Assembly (NCBI RefSeq): GCF_958299795.1 | Contig: NC_133203.1 | Coordinates: forward strand, 10,890,718-10,954,717 | Direction: 5' to 3' | DNA: 64,000 bases | Source of the DNA: Porites lutea | Taxonomy: Eukaryota > Cnidaria > Anthozoa > Scleractinia > Poritidae | Shown here: positions 11,745 through 24,226 of the stretch, piece after piece | Layout of the letters: each line of letters begins with the position of its first letter | Position numbering within the stretch: position 1 is the first letter of the stretch | Program-made: the position numbers and the translations under genes | The notes under the pieces: generated by a model | Seen by the model: the letters and a program-made list of their open reading frames with translations, nothing else | Databases searched by the model: none | Told to the model about the DNA's origin: nothing

Positions 11745-13412
11745 ATGGAAAAAATTGAGAAAAACAAATGTTTTTCGATACTGGATAAACGAATATGGAT
11801 ATCCAAAGCATTTTACGCTTCGTTTTACGTAGCCATTGGGGCACTATTTCCGTATTTACCAGTGTACTTCAAACAGCTTAAATTATCCTATTATCAGAAT
11901 GGAATACTTATTGGAATTCGCCCACTGATCCAGTTTTGTTTTACCCCCATTTGGGGAGCATGCGCGGATAAGTTCTCTAAAAGCAAGGCTATCTTGATGA
12001 TGTCTGTCTTAGGTTGGTTGGCGTCGAATTTCTTATTGTTGTTAGTTCCCGTTAACAATGATCTTAAACTATGCGATGTTTTAAATCAAGTCCAAGAAGA
12101 TAATATTTTATACAGGAAGAATCGCACGAGTTCACAAAAGAGTAACTTTCCTTCCTCAGCAGACATTAATAATAAACATGACACTACCCGTGATGAACAT
12201 GTGAATAAACAGGAGTTTTTCTCAAGGGTGTCACCTTATCTTTACACTACCGTGCCATTCTTTCTAATCAATTTACGGGGTTTTAAGAGTGTTGGCAGTG
12301 CAATACCGCAAGATTTAAACCCAGCGATTGACCGTCAAGGAAAGCCAGAAGTGGACATTGGTAATTCTCAACCTTTAAATCAGCAGCCATTTCAGGATAT
12401 GATTAACAGAATAGATGATAGTGATCAGCATGTAAGCTGTAACTCTAAAGAGTTCATATATCTCCTTCTTGTGACTGTGATTGGTACCATCATAGCTGCT
12501 CCTGCCCAGGCTCTTGCTGATACAGCAACCCTTCAAAGTCTTCATGGCGAAACGCAGAAGTATGGTCGAGTGCGTTTATGGGGATCTTTAGGATGGGGCA
12601 TTGGTGGTTTTTCCGTTGGTGCTGCAGTTAGCACAAATTATCAGACAAATCATTGTGGCGAGTCTGAGATTGATTACAGTCCATGCTTTTACGTTTATGC
12701 AGCGAGTATGGGCGTTGCTTTTCTCTGCGCAAGTCAGCTTGAATTTGATCAAACTCAAGATTCTCCTGTTATACTTGAAACAGATAATTCAAAATCAAAC
12801 AAAATAATCCAAGGTCTCAAGGTATTCCGTAGCCCTCAGTTTTGTTTTGTTATTTTTATTGCATTTTTTTGTGGATCGGCTACAGGATTTATAGAAACAT
12901 TTCTGTTCTGGTATCTTCACGAGTTAGGAGGAGGACAAATGTTATTAAGCGTCATAAACGGCCTCAACTGCACTGCCGAAGTCTGTGTATTTTTCGTGAC
13001 AGACAGACTTCTCAGCTTCCTCGGACACATCAATGTTATTTACTTGGCTTTACTTTGTTATTCCATTCGTTTTGTTTATTTTTATTTGATACAAAGCCCT
13101 TGGGCTGTCTTACCAGCAGAAGTACTCCAGGGAATTACCACCGCGGCCTTATGGTCGTCATGTGTGTCTTTTGTAGGATTACATCCCGGAGCCTCCAATA
13201 CTGTCCAAGGTATTTTAAATGGTGTTTATATGGGTCTGGGGTTTGCAACTGGTGGTTTTATGGGTGGGATACTAGTGCATGTTGCTGGGATGAAGTTATC
13301 ATTTCTTATCTACTCTGTGGCTAGCCTATGTTTACTTCTTATTTTTGTTGTTCTAAATAAAATCAGGGGCACCCAACGGCAATTTTCGGGAAAATATCTG
13401 TTCGGAAGATGA
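11745..13412 (+). CDS. MFSD6-like major facilitator protein (gene C), C-terminus supplied by a transposon
   Basis: Single-exon frame. The open frame begins earlier at a TTG (11697), but the first in-frame ATG is at 11745, giving 555 residues. Helix 1 has YVAIGALFPYLPVYFKQ, followed by PIWGACADKF (motif A). A hydrophilic loop of about 140 residues with an NRT sequon follows, then LADTATLQSL, YGRVRLWGSLGWG and FLFWYLHELGGG. The C-terminal helices contain NGVYMGLGFATGGFMGG. The last 15 codons and the TGA lie inside a 398-bp inverted-repeat element (13364-13761). With the element removed and one copy of its 6-bp target duplication kept, the frame would end four codons later, in an Asn-Val-Ser tail. 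The tail is cytosolic and may be neutral. The plus orientation, opposite to its neighbours A and D, indicates an inversion within the array. Function is orphan. Confidence 0.9.
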   Translation: MEKIEKNKCFSILDKRIWISKAFYASFYVAIGALFPYLPVYFKQLKLSYYQNGILIGIRPLIQFCFTPIWGACADKFSKSKAILMMSVLGWLASNFLLLLVPVNNDLKLCDVLNQVQEDNILYRKNRTSSQKSNFPSSADINNKHDTTRDEHVNKQEFFSRVSPYLYTTVPFFLINLRGFKSVGSAIPQDLNPAIDRQGKPEVDIGNSQPLNQQPFQDMINRIDDSDQHVSCNSKEFIYLLLVTVIGTIIAAPAQALADTATLQSLHGETQKYGRVRLWGSLGWGIGGFSVGAAVSTNYQTNHCGESEIDYSPCFYVYAASMGVAFLCASQLEFDQTQDSPVILETDNSKSNKIIQGLKVFRSPQFCFVIFIAFFCGSATGFIETFLFWYLHELGGGQMLLSVINGLNCTAEVCVFFVTDRLLSFLGHINVIYLALLCYSIRFVYFYLIQSPWAVLPAEVLQGITTAALWSSCVSFVGLHPGASNTVQGILNGVYMGLGFATGGFMGGILVHVAGMKLSFLIYSVASLCLLLIFVVLNKIRGTQRQFSGKYLFGR

Positions 13413-13761
13413 TTTGAGAACTAGAATTTTCGGAACATTTGTTGTAAAATTTCTTGCTTGCCTGCCTCTCCTAGGATTTTCGAACATCTACAAAATGGTA
13501 TAATTACCCATTTTACACGGATATTTACCCTAAAAAAGGCCACCTAGAATTTTCGGGAGCCTTTTCCTGGCTGAAATTTTCGAAAAGGTAAGTTTTGATC
13601 CCTATAATTTTCGGATCACTAGACTTTCAGCTAGGAAATCCGAACAGATGAAAAGTTTTTAGGGGATAAAAATATGCCTATATCTACCGTTTAAATACGA
13701 AAATACGTTCAACAATGCTATGTTAAGTGGTTTTGAACTATATCCTCGTTGGGTGCCCCTG
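13364..13761. mobile_element. 398-bp TIR element overlapping the end of gene C
   Basis: Perfect 15-bp terminal inverted repeats, CAGGGGCACCCAACG and CGTTGGGTGCCCCTG. They are flanked on both sides by the 6-bp duplication TAAAAT (13358-13363 and 13762-13767). There is no transposase, so it is a non-autonomous DNA element. A 6-bp duplication argues against the hAT (8 bp) and piggyBac (TTAA) classes. I recognise this end sequence from coral repeats but cannot assign a superfamily. Confidence 0.85.
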
Positions 13762-13992
13762 TAAAATAAACGTATCTTAAACTAAAGTATATTTTGTGAA
13801 GCTCATCAAAACTAAACTGTATAAAATATTTATTGAATATTTTACTGTGAGTACCAAGGGACGTGTTAGTACCTTATATTCTGAGAGTTTGAGTGTTTTT
13901 TTTATTAAGCCCAAATTAAGCTTGCTGTTTTAAACAAATGGAGCTTTTCGATAGTGTCGTTACTCTGAACCACTACTGTACATCACTTAGGT

Positions 13993-15178
13993 AGGCCAGG
14001 GCCAAACGTCAAACTTTTCATGAGACGAACCAAACTCTAATTTCGGTCGACCTAAATAAAGCTCGTCTCAGATCGTCTGTTGGATCAGACGTTAAACTTA
14101 GGAAGCGTCGAACCAATCACGCTGAATCAGGCCAAAAAGCAATTTTTAGATTTTCTCCCGAACGAGGCTAAATATACATACATTATAAGAGGGTCTCAAT
14201 GGGGTGGTAGCTTTTACGGTTATCGGCTAAAATTTTGGCTCTTTTACGGCTATCGGTTAATTTTTTCCAGTTACGGTTAACAACAAAATTAAAAATTAAT
14301 TTCTTTTGTTCCAAGGAGTTAAATATTAATAAACCGGTATTTTTTGTATCTTTAAAGCAAAAGAAAGGTCTTAGGATCATCTCGGGATGAAAAAAGCCAT
14401 TCTTTTGCAAAATTTTAACATTTGAAGGACTGTACAGAACGACTGTCTGCCGTTGCCTTGTCCGTAGGCCTCATTCTTCCGCTCGGCTGATGCGTTTCGG
14501 GTCACGTGGTCCGAGCGAGTTTTTTTCTAAGATACGCCACCGAAATACCTTGACCGAGATTGCGTGGGAAGACGCCGTAGCGTCAGAGAAAAACAGGGAA
14601 TTGTCACTCTTCGTCGACTAAGAGTGACATCTCTGCGTGTTGCTAGTATTTCGAGGGCACGACCTCCTGAAAATCTCAAATATTAATCCCCAGCAAGAAG
14701 CCAGAGTTTCGCCGTAGAAAAAATTAGTTCCCCGAGAGAGCGGCGGCGGAAATGGAGCCAGGTCTAGGTGGTCCTAGGTCAACACCTAAAAGCTAGGCGC
14801 TTGGCCTGACGTAAGTACGAGGTCAAAGTAGCCGGGAAATAAAAACGCAACCATAAGTGAGTTTAGCACCTTCCTCAAAACTAACAAATCTAGGGAACGA
14901 TTTCTTTTACGGTTAACTCTTTCTTACCCTATTTACGGCTAACGGTTAAAATTTTTCAATTTTTACGGCTATCGACTAAATTTTTGGCCGTTTTACGCCT
15001 ATCGGTTAACCCCATTGAGACCCTCTTATAATACTTTTTTTAAAAATTTATTAGTTTTGTTCGTAGCATATTAAGATTGACGTTTGTCCCTTAACTGAGC
15101 CAGACGTCGAACTTTTCATGAACGTAACTCACTAAGTTTGGTTCGTCTCTTGAAGAGTTCGACGTTTGGCATGGGCCT
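13993..15178. mobile_element. MITE of the AGGCC...AAACGTC family, interrupted by a second element
   Basis: The left end AGGCCAGGGCCAAACGTC and the inverted right end AGGCCCATGCCAAACGTC match, with further subterminal copies of a motif around GAACTTTTCATGA. A complete relative lies at 57289-57663. Removing the nested element at 14189-15025 leaves about 350 bp, close to the 375 bp of the uninterrupted copy, which supports the reading. No coding capacity and no clear target duplication are visible. Confidence 0.75.
14189..15025 (-). mobile_element. Element with 16-bp inverted ends, TTATAA target duplication and direct subterminal repeats
   Basis: GAGGGTCTCAATGGGG at the left and its exact inverse at the right enclose 837 bp. 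TTATAA flanks both sides (14183-14188 and 15026-15031). Just inside each end are about 20-bp units of the type TTTTACGGTTATCGGCTAA. These units run in the same direction at both ends, unlike the 16-bp termini. The plan matches the element at 29181-30866, whose units read in the opposite sense, hence the minus-strand call here. The interior shows no reverse transcriptase or transposase that I can recognise. Confidence 0.75.
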
Positions 15179-15546
15179 TATCCTTGGGTGAATTCGTAAA
15201 TAATATTAGTCATTTTGCCTGATAAAAAGTTAAAGAAAACGTACAAAATATGCTGCAGTATTACAAGCTAAAATTCTGTAATCCCGGTTTGACAATTCTT
15301 TTTTAATTCCTTGATGTGAAAAGAACGTTCAGGATCTAAGATGAAATTTCTTGAAAATGAAAAAAAAGGGCATTGTTATGTCGCCCCGGTGAGCTTGCTC
15401 GCAGGCTACTTCGGATCCAGCATATCAAATTAAAATAAAACAGGGGAACGAAGTCACTCCCCTTTTAAAAAATTATTACGTGAAAAAGGCAAAGACAATA
15501 TGGAAATGAAACCAGGCAAACGGTCCACGCTTCACCGAATCTTTTA

Positions 15547-18500
15547 TTATTTTTCTGATTCTTTAAAAGTTTTGTTGACCAGGAAGTATTGTGTCAACAC
15601 TAAAAATCCAAAAGCACCAAATATGAAAAATGTTGTTTGACCTCCAACAGAACTGAATAAGAAGCCGCCAACCACTCGGCCCAGTCCATGGCCTATGCCG
15701 TGGTACGTACCATGCAGCATCCCTGTAAAGAACGAAGAATATATTTGCACGCGCTTGTTAGCGGAATCTATACCCATGGTATGAATAACGAGTTCATTAG
15801 CACGTTAAGATTGAAAGGCCGCAAGCGTTTACGTAACGCTTACGTTACCTAGTTGATCCACGTAAGCCGGGCAAGTTAATCCGTTGGAGGCTGTCACTCC
15901 TGTCAGATGGCGTATGACAAAATTCAGAGGATGTTGGAACAACAACAGCTACTTCAATGAACGTTTTCGAATTTTATGGCCACAGGTCTATATGCAACAA
16001 GAACGAGAGGCCACGCAGGGGCGAGGCTCCCCTAGAATATTTTTAAGTTTCCTGCGTTTTCCGCGGGATACTTTCAGCAAATAAATACGAAGGAAAACGC
16101 AAGAGTTAGTTGTTTATTTTACCTATCTCTAGCGTTATGGAATAATAAAAGGATAAAGGAAGTTACCAAACAGAGACACCAATATAATGCGAAAAATTAA
16201 TCAGTAATCCCGATTTGATGATAAAAATGTTTTCAGGGAAAAAAAATTTCCAGTTTTCAGCTGTACGTATGGGCGTATGTGCGTATATGGACGCTTCTGC
16301 CATGTGGGTACCTGAAAATCTTTTGTTTATAAGGCCCAGCTTTGTGGTTGTTATTGCAACAGAATAGCCATAACTTCGCAAACGTTTACTTTCGTGATCT
16401 AATGACAGGAAAGCTGCTTCATGGCTGACTGAGATTGGTAAATAGACCTTATTCACGATACCCGTCATCTTCGCACCCGCTTAAGGACTGATGGAATAAA
16501 AGCAATGTCAAGTGGTTTCTCATGAGGGCAAACAAGTGATAAAATCTGCTAATATGAGAAATGGCGGTCGAGTTTGACAACAGACAACAGAAAATTAACA
16601 ACTTCTTATCTTAAAGACGATAATGGCAAATTATGGAATGAAGAGATCATTGTTACTCTTTTGGATGCAGTAGCGACCGTAGATATCCTAAGAGCAAGCA
16701 ATAATGAAGTAAAACTTGTCGAAACTCGAACCGTAAATTTTGCATGACGATCGTTCCGTTTTGCGAGAATGAACAAACTCGACCGCTATTACTCGTATTG
16801 GTATTTTTTTCTTTTGTTTGTCCCTGAAATATCACGTGAAATTGCCTTTATCCCATCAGTCCTGTAAAGATCGTGGAAAGATGGCGGTTTGAATTCGGAA
16901 AAAGTATCACAAAACGCGGGGCGCGTTGGGGAGCGATAAAAAATTAGCGCAGAACAAGGTTTGTAGAAACACTTACAACTATCTTCTACTTTCGACGGAC
17001 AATATAATGGAAATTATAGCTTCTTAAAAACCGGGTTCAAATTTCATGCTCTTACAGGAGGAATCTTCGGGCTCTACATTTTAGATTGAAATGAAGAATA
17101 TTGATTTGTTTTTCTTCACAGAAAAAAATCTAAACAAATATTAGCTTATGAAATCGAGAAAACGATCCAAGGAAAGAACTGTATCTATTGAAAAATAAAG
17201 CATATAACCTGCGAAATTTCTCGACCTTGGCCGCCATCTTGAAAATTTTGGATCCACAATGCATCGCAATCGTAGTGCGCACACCACCTGGGTATCGTGA
17301 ATACGGTCTACCGTCGAAACGCCATCTAACGTTTTAAGTATGAAAATAGTATTAACTATCATCATTATTCTTTCTTGTCGCAACGAACAGTTGAGAAAGT
17401 AACTGATTATAAACGAAATGAGGGCTTCGAGAGACAAAGCCTCTCATATAAATGACCGACAAACTGTTGAACAAAGTTTTGTGTGGTGGGCTGTATTACG
17501 ATAAATATACTAAACTCTTACCTTGTAGCGTGGCAGGAGCTCCCTCCACGGTGTGATAACCAATATACGCCACAAATCCTGCCCAGGCTCCAGCAGAAGT
17601 CAGCCCGGACAAAAACTCGAGGGGGAGAAAATACCAAGGACTGGTAATAAACGCATAACAGGACAGCCGTGCAACGTAGACTACTAGAACGAGGTAGATA
17701 AGATTTTGGAGTCCAATCTTAGTGATGACACGGGGAGATATGGTGTACACTATAAAATCGGCGATACATCTTACCACAGGGATGATACTAAACAGTATTT
17801 GTGGAGCCAGATAGTCTTCCAAATGCCAGAAAAAGAAACCCATAATCATACCAAAAGTCATTCCACAATACAGAACAGTTACAAAGAATGCTATATAATG
17901 AGGCTCACCTAGAGTCCTGATTGCAGCATAAAGGCCACTTTGCTTTACTCTGTTAGTTTTGTTATCGGTAACAGTATCCTTATTCATATCAAAATTGAGT
18001 TGCAAACCTGTAAAAAGCGCGAGCAACTTCAATGTTATTGACCCATAGAAGCACAAGCTATAGTCGATCCTTGCTTTTTGCCCAGGTATAAAGGGACAGA
18101 GGTATTTGTCACTAACCAGCGCTCCAAAGGAAAACGCTGCAAGCCCCCAACCAATAGAGGCCCACTTCTTTTGCTTGCCGTATTTGTGTACATCGTTATT
18201 TTCTCTTAAAAGCCCAACAGCTGCGGTGTCACCGAGTGCGAGGCCTGGGCACGACAAAATAGTACCAAATAAACTGACAAAAAACAAGTACAAAAATGCA
18301 TTCAATGTTTTCTCATTGCCTTGCTGATTGATAGTAAGTGTCACCAGGTTTTCCTCTTTATCCTCCATAATATTAACGGGCCATCTATTGATCTTCTCCG
18401 ATTGTGCGATTGTTTGAAACATCCTAGAAAAAATAGAGTGATTTAGACCTATCGCTATCTCACGTCGGCTATCCTTGCCGATTTCAACATTGCAGGAAGG

Positions 18501-18869
18501 CATTGGAGTCAGTAAATAAGCTATTCCAACAGCAGTCAGGGCTACGAAAGATATGGTAAATATCAGCTTCCCTTTTTTGAACTTGTCAGCTATAGCTCCC
18601 CACATCGGGGTGAATAAAAATGATATGAATGGTTGAACACCAGATATTATTCCCACCTTCTTAGCAGGTATGCCAAGTACTTTATAAAACAAAGGCTGAT
18701 ATGGTAACAAAGCCCCAAGTCCAGCAAAATAAAAGAAATAAAACATTTTGGGAATGAGGTATTTGCGGTTTATGGTGCAGCAGTGGTCATTGGAGCTTAA
18801 TTCATCATCAAGCTGACTTTGCTGCATTCTTATGCCGCGGCGTGTGTCTTTGCTTTTGTCTTCTTCCAT
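15547..18869 (-). CDS. MFSD6-like major facilitator protein (gene D)
   Basis: Exons complement(17522..18869) and complement(15547..15722) are joined across a 1799-bp phase-1 intron (donor GTAAGA, acceptor TTTACAG), giving 507 residues. Helix 1 has FYFFYFAGLGALLPYQPLFYK, and the MFS loop is PMWGAIADKFKKGK. The variable loop is short (about 90 residues) with an NHS sequon. The central block reads LGDTAAVGLL ... YGKQKKWASIGWG, a departure from the usual DTATLQ and RLWGS. The second exon encodes the final helices, starting at GMLHGTYHGIGHGLG and ending ESEK. The splice falls at the same codon (LQ-G) as in gene E, so the two introns are probably homologous. Orphan transporter-like protein. Confidence 0.88.
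15723..17521 (-). other. Intron of gene D
   Basis: The 1.8-kb intron has GT-AG ends. Short frames on both strands (for example 16163-16468) have no domain or splice support. I see no repeat with defined ends. Confidence 0.6.
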
Positions 18870-20105
18870 ATCCGTATTAGGTTAGTTGTTTACTGTTTCC
18901 TTTATATTTTACTCCCTCTGGCTATACGTCTGGATAGACCAACCTTAAATATGACAAAAAACAATTAGTCAAAGTACTGTCTCCAGTTTTGTTAAAAATA
19001 ATAGGTTAGTTTTCTTGCCCTTGTCTGTGATTCTTACATCACGCAGCATTTTCTACGAGAGTGAGATCCGTTCTTAAATCAATTTATCCTGGATAATCAT
19101 ACTTCCCGCCTTTTTTTCTGCCCAGGTTAAGCGAGTCAAGGCTAATTGATAAAGAGGCAATTTCAATGTTTCGCATGTTATTAGCATACGACAAAGCCTA
19201 AACCCTTGTTCTCCGTATTCCCAGGAAGCGGTGCCTGAAACAGGCTATAACCTCCCGACTGGGGCGGGTCAGCTAAACGTTCGGTCCGGCAATCTCAAAG
19301 ACTCCCTGTGTGGACTGAATATGGTCTTAGCACAAACGGGTTATACTACGTTGATCTACGTTAAAGGGAAATTGTTCCCTTTTAAATTTCTTTTTAAAAA
19401 TTTATACAACTCATATCGGATTGAGCGAGCAAGAACCTCAAAAAAAAAAAAAATAACCGGAGCAGGAGTAGAAACAATAAGACATCCGAGACGAAACGTG
19501 TTCTTGCGACTGTTAAAATGCCATAAACTGGAACAAATCTTCGAAACAGTTGTCATTGCTTCGAGACTCGCAGTTTTAAAAAGATTTACGGGATTATTCT
19601 TTTTGAGAAAGGGAAGGCTTAAAAAAAAAAAATTAAAGTAAGAGGATAAAGCGGACTAGGGAAGCCAGAAGGAAACGTGATGTTGGTGACTCCAAAAAAA
19701 GCCAATAATTTAACAGTTCCTCAAACAGTCAAGGAGGCAAACTTCCCTCTTTTCTTTATTGTTCAATGCACAGAAAGAATAGATTCAATGTTACTGTGAG
19801 TCTGTTCAGTGATACATCACAGAAGGCATCATCAAAATCTGTTAAGACTAACATCAGTCACACAATCGCCTGCGGCCTCACATGACTCCTTTCCCAGAAA
19901 CGGTGAGTGAACTAATTTTTTTGTTCGTACGCCATTTTGACGTCGTGAATCATTGAACACACGCATGGCAACATGGGATCTCATTTCGTTGGTGGAATAT
20001 CATCGTCCGAATGAGTGTAGTCCTGAATAGGACTGTTGTTGAGAGTCAGTACTGACGTCATTTGATGGTATTTAACTCTGGTTATTGACCTGATTGGTCT
20101 ATTAA

Positions 20106-20741
20106 CCCATTCGCCCCTGAACCGCCCGTAACCGCCCGTGCGGATCCACGTCCTTTCTACCCTTTGTGACGTCATCAGTTTTAACGGTCAAGGACAACTT
20201 TGTCCGCTAACTTGTGCAGAGTGAAGAGATCTTTCAAACCATACCAGAATGAGCACAATTCAGTCAAGGAAACCGGAGAAAGAGGCAAAAAACCATGTAA
20301 CATTGACCTGAAAATCTCCATGAAAATCTTGTTCCATTGCCCACCTACCTTTCCTTTCACCTAATCCTAAGATCCTAAAAGCTTTCCTAAAAGTATTCCC
20401 ACCAAAATGAAGCCTACTAAATGCCCAGCAAGAGAAAAAAAAATGAGGCAACAAAAGCGAAAAAAGAGGGGAGGAGAGAAAGCGAAAAGTAAAAGTCAAG
20501 ACTGCTGTGTCACTTTTAAACCCAAATTTTTTTTTTTTTTTTTAAACCCGAAATTTTGCTTTCTGCGCATGCCAGAACTTCGCAAGCTGATATTTTGCAT
20601 CTGGATCAGAAGGCCGCGAAGTGTACGACCTGTAAAGCGGTTTGTGGTAAGTTTTAGCTCTTTATAACACGACAGTGACCAGAAAACCACTCGACTAGCT
20701 TCAAAACGCGTTTTTCGGCAAAATCTCCAGGAGCGAATGGG
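20106..20741. mobile_element. TTAA-flanked TIR element (Kolobok/piggyBac-type MITE)
   Basis: The ends CCCATTCGCCCCTG and CAGGAGCGAATGGG are imperfect inverted repeats. TTAA flanks both (20102-20105 and 20742-20745). The interior is non-coding with a 15-T run near 20527. A TTAA target site is known for piggyBac and Kolobok transposons; which of them mobilised this copy cannot be told. Confidence 0.75.
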
Positions 20742-22637
20742 TTAAGACTGGTCAAGTCACGATGTTATTGGTTGTCTGTCAATTAACTAATATTAGTAAT
20801 GGGCATCGGACAGTCTTCAGAGACTATGGCTGTTTCCACAGATTGAGGTGGACTTCACAGCGGGTCTTCTGTGGCTACACAGTCCAATGCGAGAGAAGCA
20901 CTCTCTGGGGTTTCTCTCTGTTTCCTGCGCTGTCTCTCATCTAGTATTGTACAAGATGCTGCGACTGCCGCGGGCCATTTTTGTTGGTCAGACCGGCAGA
21001 AACCTAATACGCGTCTTCATCGCTTTGGTTGCCAATAAACTCAGCAGCGATTCCTAATGATTTGTGTTTCCACTGATCTTGCATTAGCGAAGTTAGGAGT
21101 GAATTTACAACATAAATGGACTTGAAAGTTGTCTCTTTCACGATGGCTGTTAAGAACCATCGGTGCAGACTGGAAAACAATTGACAATCCAGATTTGTTG
21201 ATACGGTGGAAATCGACGAATGACCATGTTGCTGATAAATGGGTAGAAATTTGGAACAAAGGATAAACCTGGCTCACCGTCTTCAATCTGACTTTTCTGA
21301 CTCTTTCCTCTGCTCTGCCTTGTTTTTTGCTTTTTTTTTTTCCTATTTCTTTATTTAACCTTGGGGAGCCACAGGCCGACCATCCGAACTGTTCAAGGCA
21401 TTGTGATGTCACTCGCGACACTGATGTGATCTCATATATTTACTATATTCGTAACGGCCGTCTCGGCTTGATTCAAGTGATCTAAAGAAATGCTTCACAA
21501 AACACAGTAGTTTGCACCTTTTGATCCCAAATGTTAATGTCGTGTAAGAAAGATAAATAAATGTAAAGGTGAAAAAAAGTGCTTTTCTGTTAAACTTGAT
21601 CGTCGCCGTCGGAGTTGCTTAAGCTCCCCAATATTAGCTGGTTTAGTCTCTGCCCGTTGATTGGCTCAATGTAGATAAGAAAAAAAAAACTTCTAGCAGT
21701 GCATAATTGGATTCTTGAAAAAACAATATTATTGAGTAGTCAGAATAGACATTTACTCTTCAACAGACCAGAGAGGGGTGGTATATGGTAAGACCACAAG
21801 GGGTATTCGTTTTCCTTTCAAACCTTCAGCGTTGAAAAGAGGTACAGATACACATAGGTCCCTATTAAAAAAAATATGGGCGTCTTAACGAACTAATTAG
21901 ACCACACAGTCAATATCTTGACTGTCAACTCAATAAAGGACTCAACATCCCATAATATTTGGAGTGCAAATTACATTGGATTCCTTTAAGCAGGGCGATG
22001 GTAGTTATTGCATGCACTCTAAAGAGATAAAGAGATATATTTAAATAACTAGAGGCTATTTTCGACTTCACTATGACACACTTTCGTCTCAATCACAGAT
22101 ATACAAAGAAATCTCCGACTTACCATTAAAGTGAAGATCCTTCAATCTATCAGGCTTGCCGGTTTTATGAATTGGTGTCGTAACAAGTAACGCGAAAGTG
22201 AATAATGATCATAACATTAAATAAAGTAGAGGATTCGAACCACCCGCAAGTAAAGTGTTAAAAAGATATCACTTCTACCCGGCAGGTAACGCTTGTGTCA
22301 ATGGAACTTCTACCTGTTAGCTAGCTTTTTATGAGCAGTAGAACTGATCTTACCATGATCGGAACGGTGACATTGAGACACTGTCGCCTTGTTTGTTATT
22401 GCGCAACAACATTGTTTAAGGGGAATGAGGAGGGAAGGCTTGCCTGTTCCAAGAAATGTACTGTTTTAGGAAAACATGAGGATGGCTGTTAGTATAAGGG
22501 GTCTCCAACTAATCGGGCGCCTATTAAAGCTCTTAGATCTTATCATGTTTATTATAGACCGCACTGAAAAAAATAGAGAACTCTATCATCAAAAGGAAAA
22601 GTTACTGTTTATAAAATGTTTACACCTGTCTATCCAT

Positions 22638-22669
22638 GTTTACAACTGTCGTGATGCTGAAGAGAATTT
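22638..22669 (-). pseudogene. Relic scrap of an MFSD6-like coding exon
   Basis: 30 of 32 bases match gene E at 26074-26105, the segment encoding LFSIMTGVN. A 13-base part of the same motif is repeated just to the left (about 22616-22628). Flanking bases do not continue the match. It may be the last trace of a lost array member or a small duplication. Confidence 0.35.
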
Positions 22670-23279
22670 AATAATAGGGCGGAATTCTTAGCAAAAGTAA
22701 AATTCAGACGTTTGACTAAAATAAACTCCTGGTATTACAGACACTCACTATTGACGACACTACGTCGCGGTCCCGAAGGCCTGTGTAGCCTCAGTGCTAA
22801 TTATTAGTTCATTCCCCTAGCACTTTAAAACGTGCCGGGGCTACTTTTGGGCTACAAAATGAAGGAAATGAAAGAGTGAACATATAAATTAGTAATGAAA
22901 AAAACTGTTCATAATTTTATTTTTCCTGCTTAGAAAGTTTTATCTTTTAGCCAGTCAGAAACAGAGAAATACTTTGTAAGAATAATGGTTCCAGATATTG
23001 CAAAAACCAAATCTACTGAATTATACTTTGCTCGAAAAGAAAACAAGAACAAACGCACTGTGACAAAACATTATTTTCTATAAAAAAAATATAACGTGAT
23101 AAAGTGCTATTAAAAATCAACGCACTAATTCTCCGTTCATCTAAAAAAAGATAAATGAATGATCTCATTATCGCCAGACCAATTTCATTTTGCTATTTCT
23201 TTCTGAAGTCTTGGAAAGAGTAGGTCACGAATAGCGAGTATGCCATTTAACAAAGAGCAAAAGTGTGATATCTAATACT

Positions 23280-24226
23280 GTGCAGAACAGTACAGTCACA
23301 AAGTCGTAGGTGACCCTGAGGTGCTGACTGTCCCACTAGTAACCGACACTGATAACTACCCAATCTTGCTGGAAGAGGTCGAAGCAGCTGAGAAATCGCT
23401 CAACTAGGGAAATTCTCCAGGGATAGACAATATCCCGGGGGAGCTGGTACAGGCGGGAGGAGATGCCGTGATAAGTGCCTTCCATAAAATCTGCAATAAG
23501 ATATGGAAGACAGGCGAGTGGCCCATACCATGGACCCATTCTCTTATCATCACCTCCCCAAGAAAGGCAACCTTCAATAGTGCAAGAACCACCGCACGAT
23601 CAGCCTAATATGCCACGCAAGTAAAGTCCTGCTGAAGGTACTGTTAAAAAAGCTGAGACAATCATCTCCGAAGAACAGGCAGGTTTCCGATCAGGTCGCA
23701 GTACGACAGAACAGATCTTCAATCTTCGGATACTGTGCGAGAGGTACCTCCAACATCAACAAGACCTCTATCACGTCTTTATTTATTTTAAAAAGGCGTT
23801 TCACAGAGTATGGCATAAAGCCCTTTGGTCTACTATGAGGCTTCATAACGTTATAACGCCAACCTCGGATCCAAGTCATTGAAAGCCTCTACGACAAGGC
23901 CACTAGCTAGCAGTCTACGTTAATGGTGGCATAGGAGACCGGTTCAGAACCACAGTCGGTGTCAGACAAGAGTGTTTACTCTCACCGACTCTTTTCAACA
24001 TTTTTCTGGAGAGAAATATGACTGACGCACTAGAAGATCACCAAGGAACAGTCAGCATCAGAGGCAGAACAATTTCCAACTTACGTTTTGCTGATGACAT
24101 TGGTGTCCTGGCAGGAAAAGAGGAGGAACTAACCTCCCTGGTGGATGGCCTCGATAAGTCCTCTGCAGCCTATGGCATGGAAAATAAAAGTGCTGAGAAG
24201 ACCAAACTGATGACCTGTAGTCGGTA
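23280..24226 (+). mobile_element. Decayed non-LTR retrotransposon (LINE) reverse transcriptase segment
   Basis: Translation across several frames gives recognisable reverse-transcriptase blocks: NSPGIDNIPGELVQ, EEQAGFRSGRSTTEQIFNLR, a block with FKKAFHRVWH in the position of the catalytic Asp motif, RQECLLSPTLFNIF and FADDIGVLAGKEEEL. The endonuclease half and the 3' end are missing, and the frame is broken by stops and shifts. Clade assignment (CR1/RTE-like) would need a tree. The distal part of such a protein appears separately at 50575-50845. Confidence 0.75.

Noticed and set aside
16163-16468. 101-codon frame in the intron of gene D
   Set aside because: No recognisable homology, and it lies wholly inside a well-supported intron.
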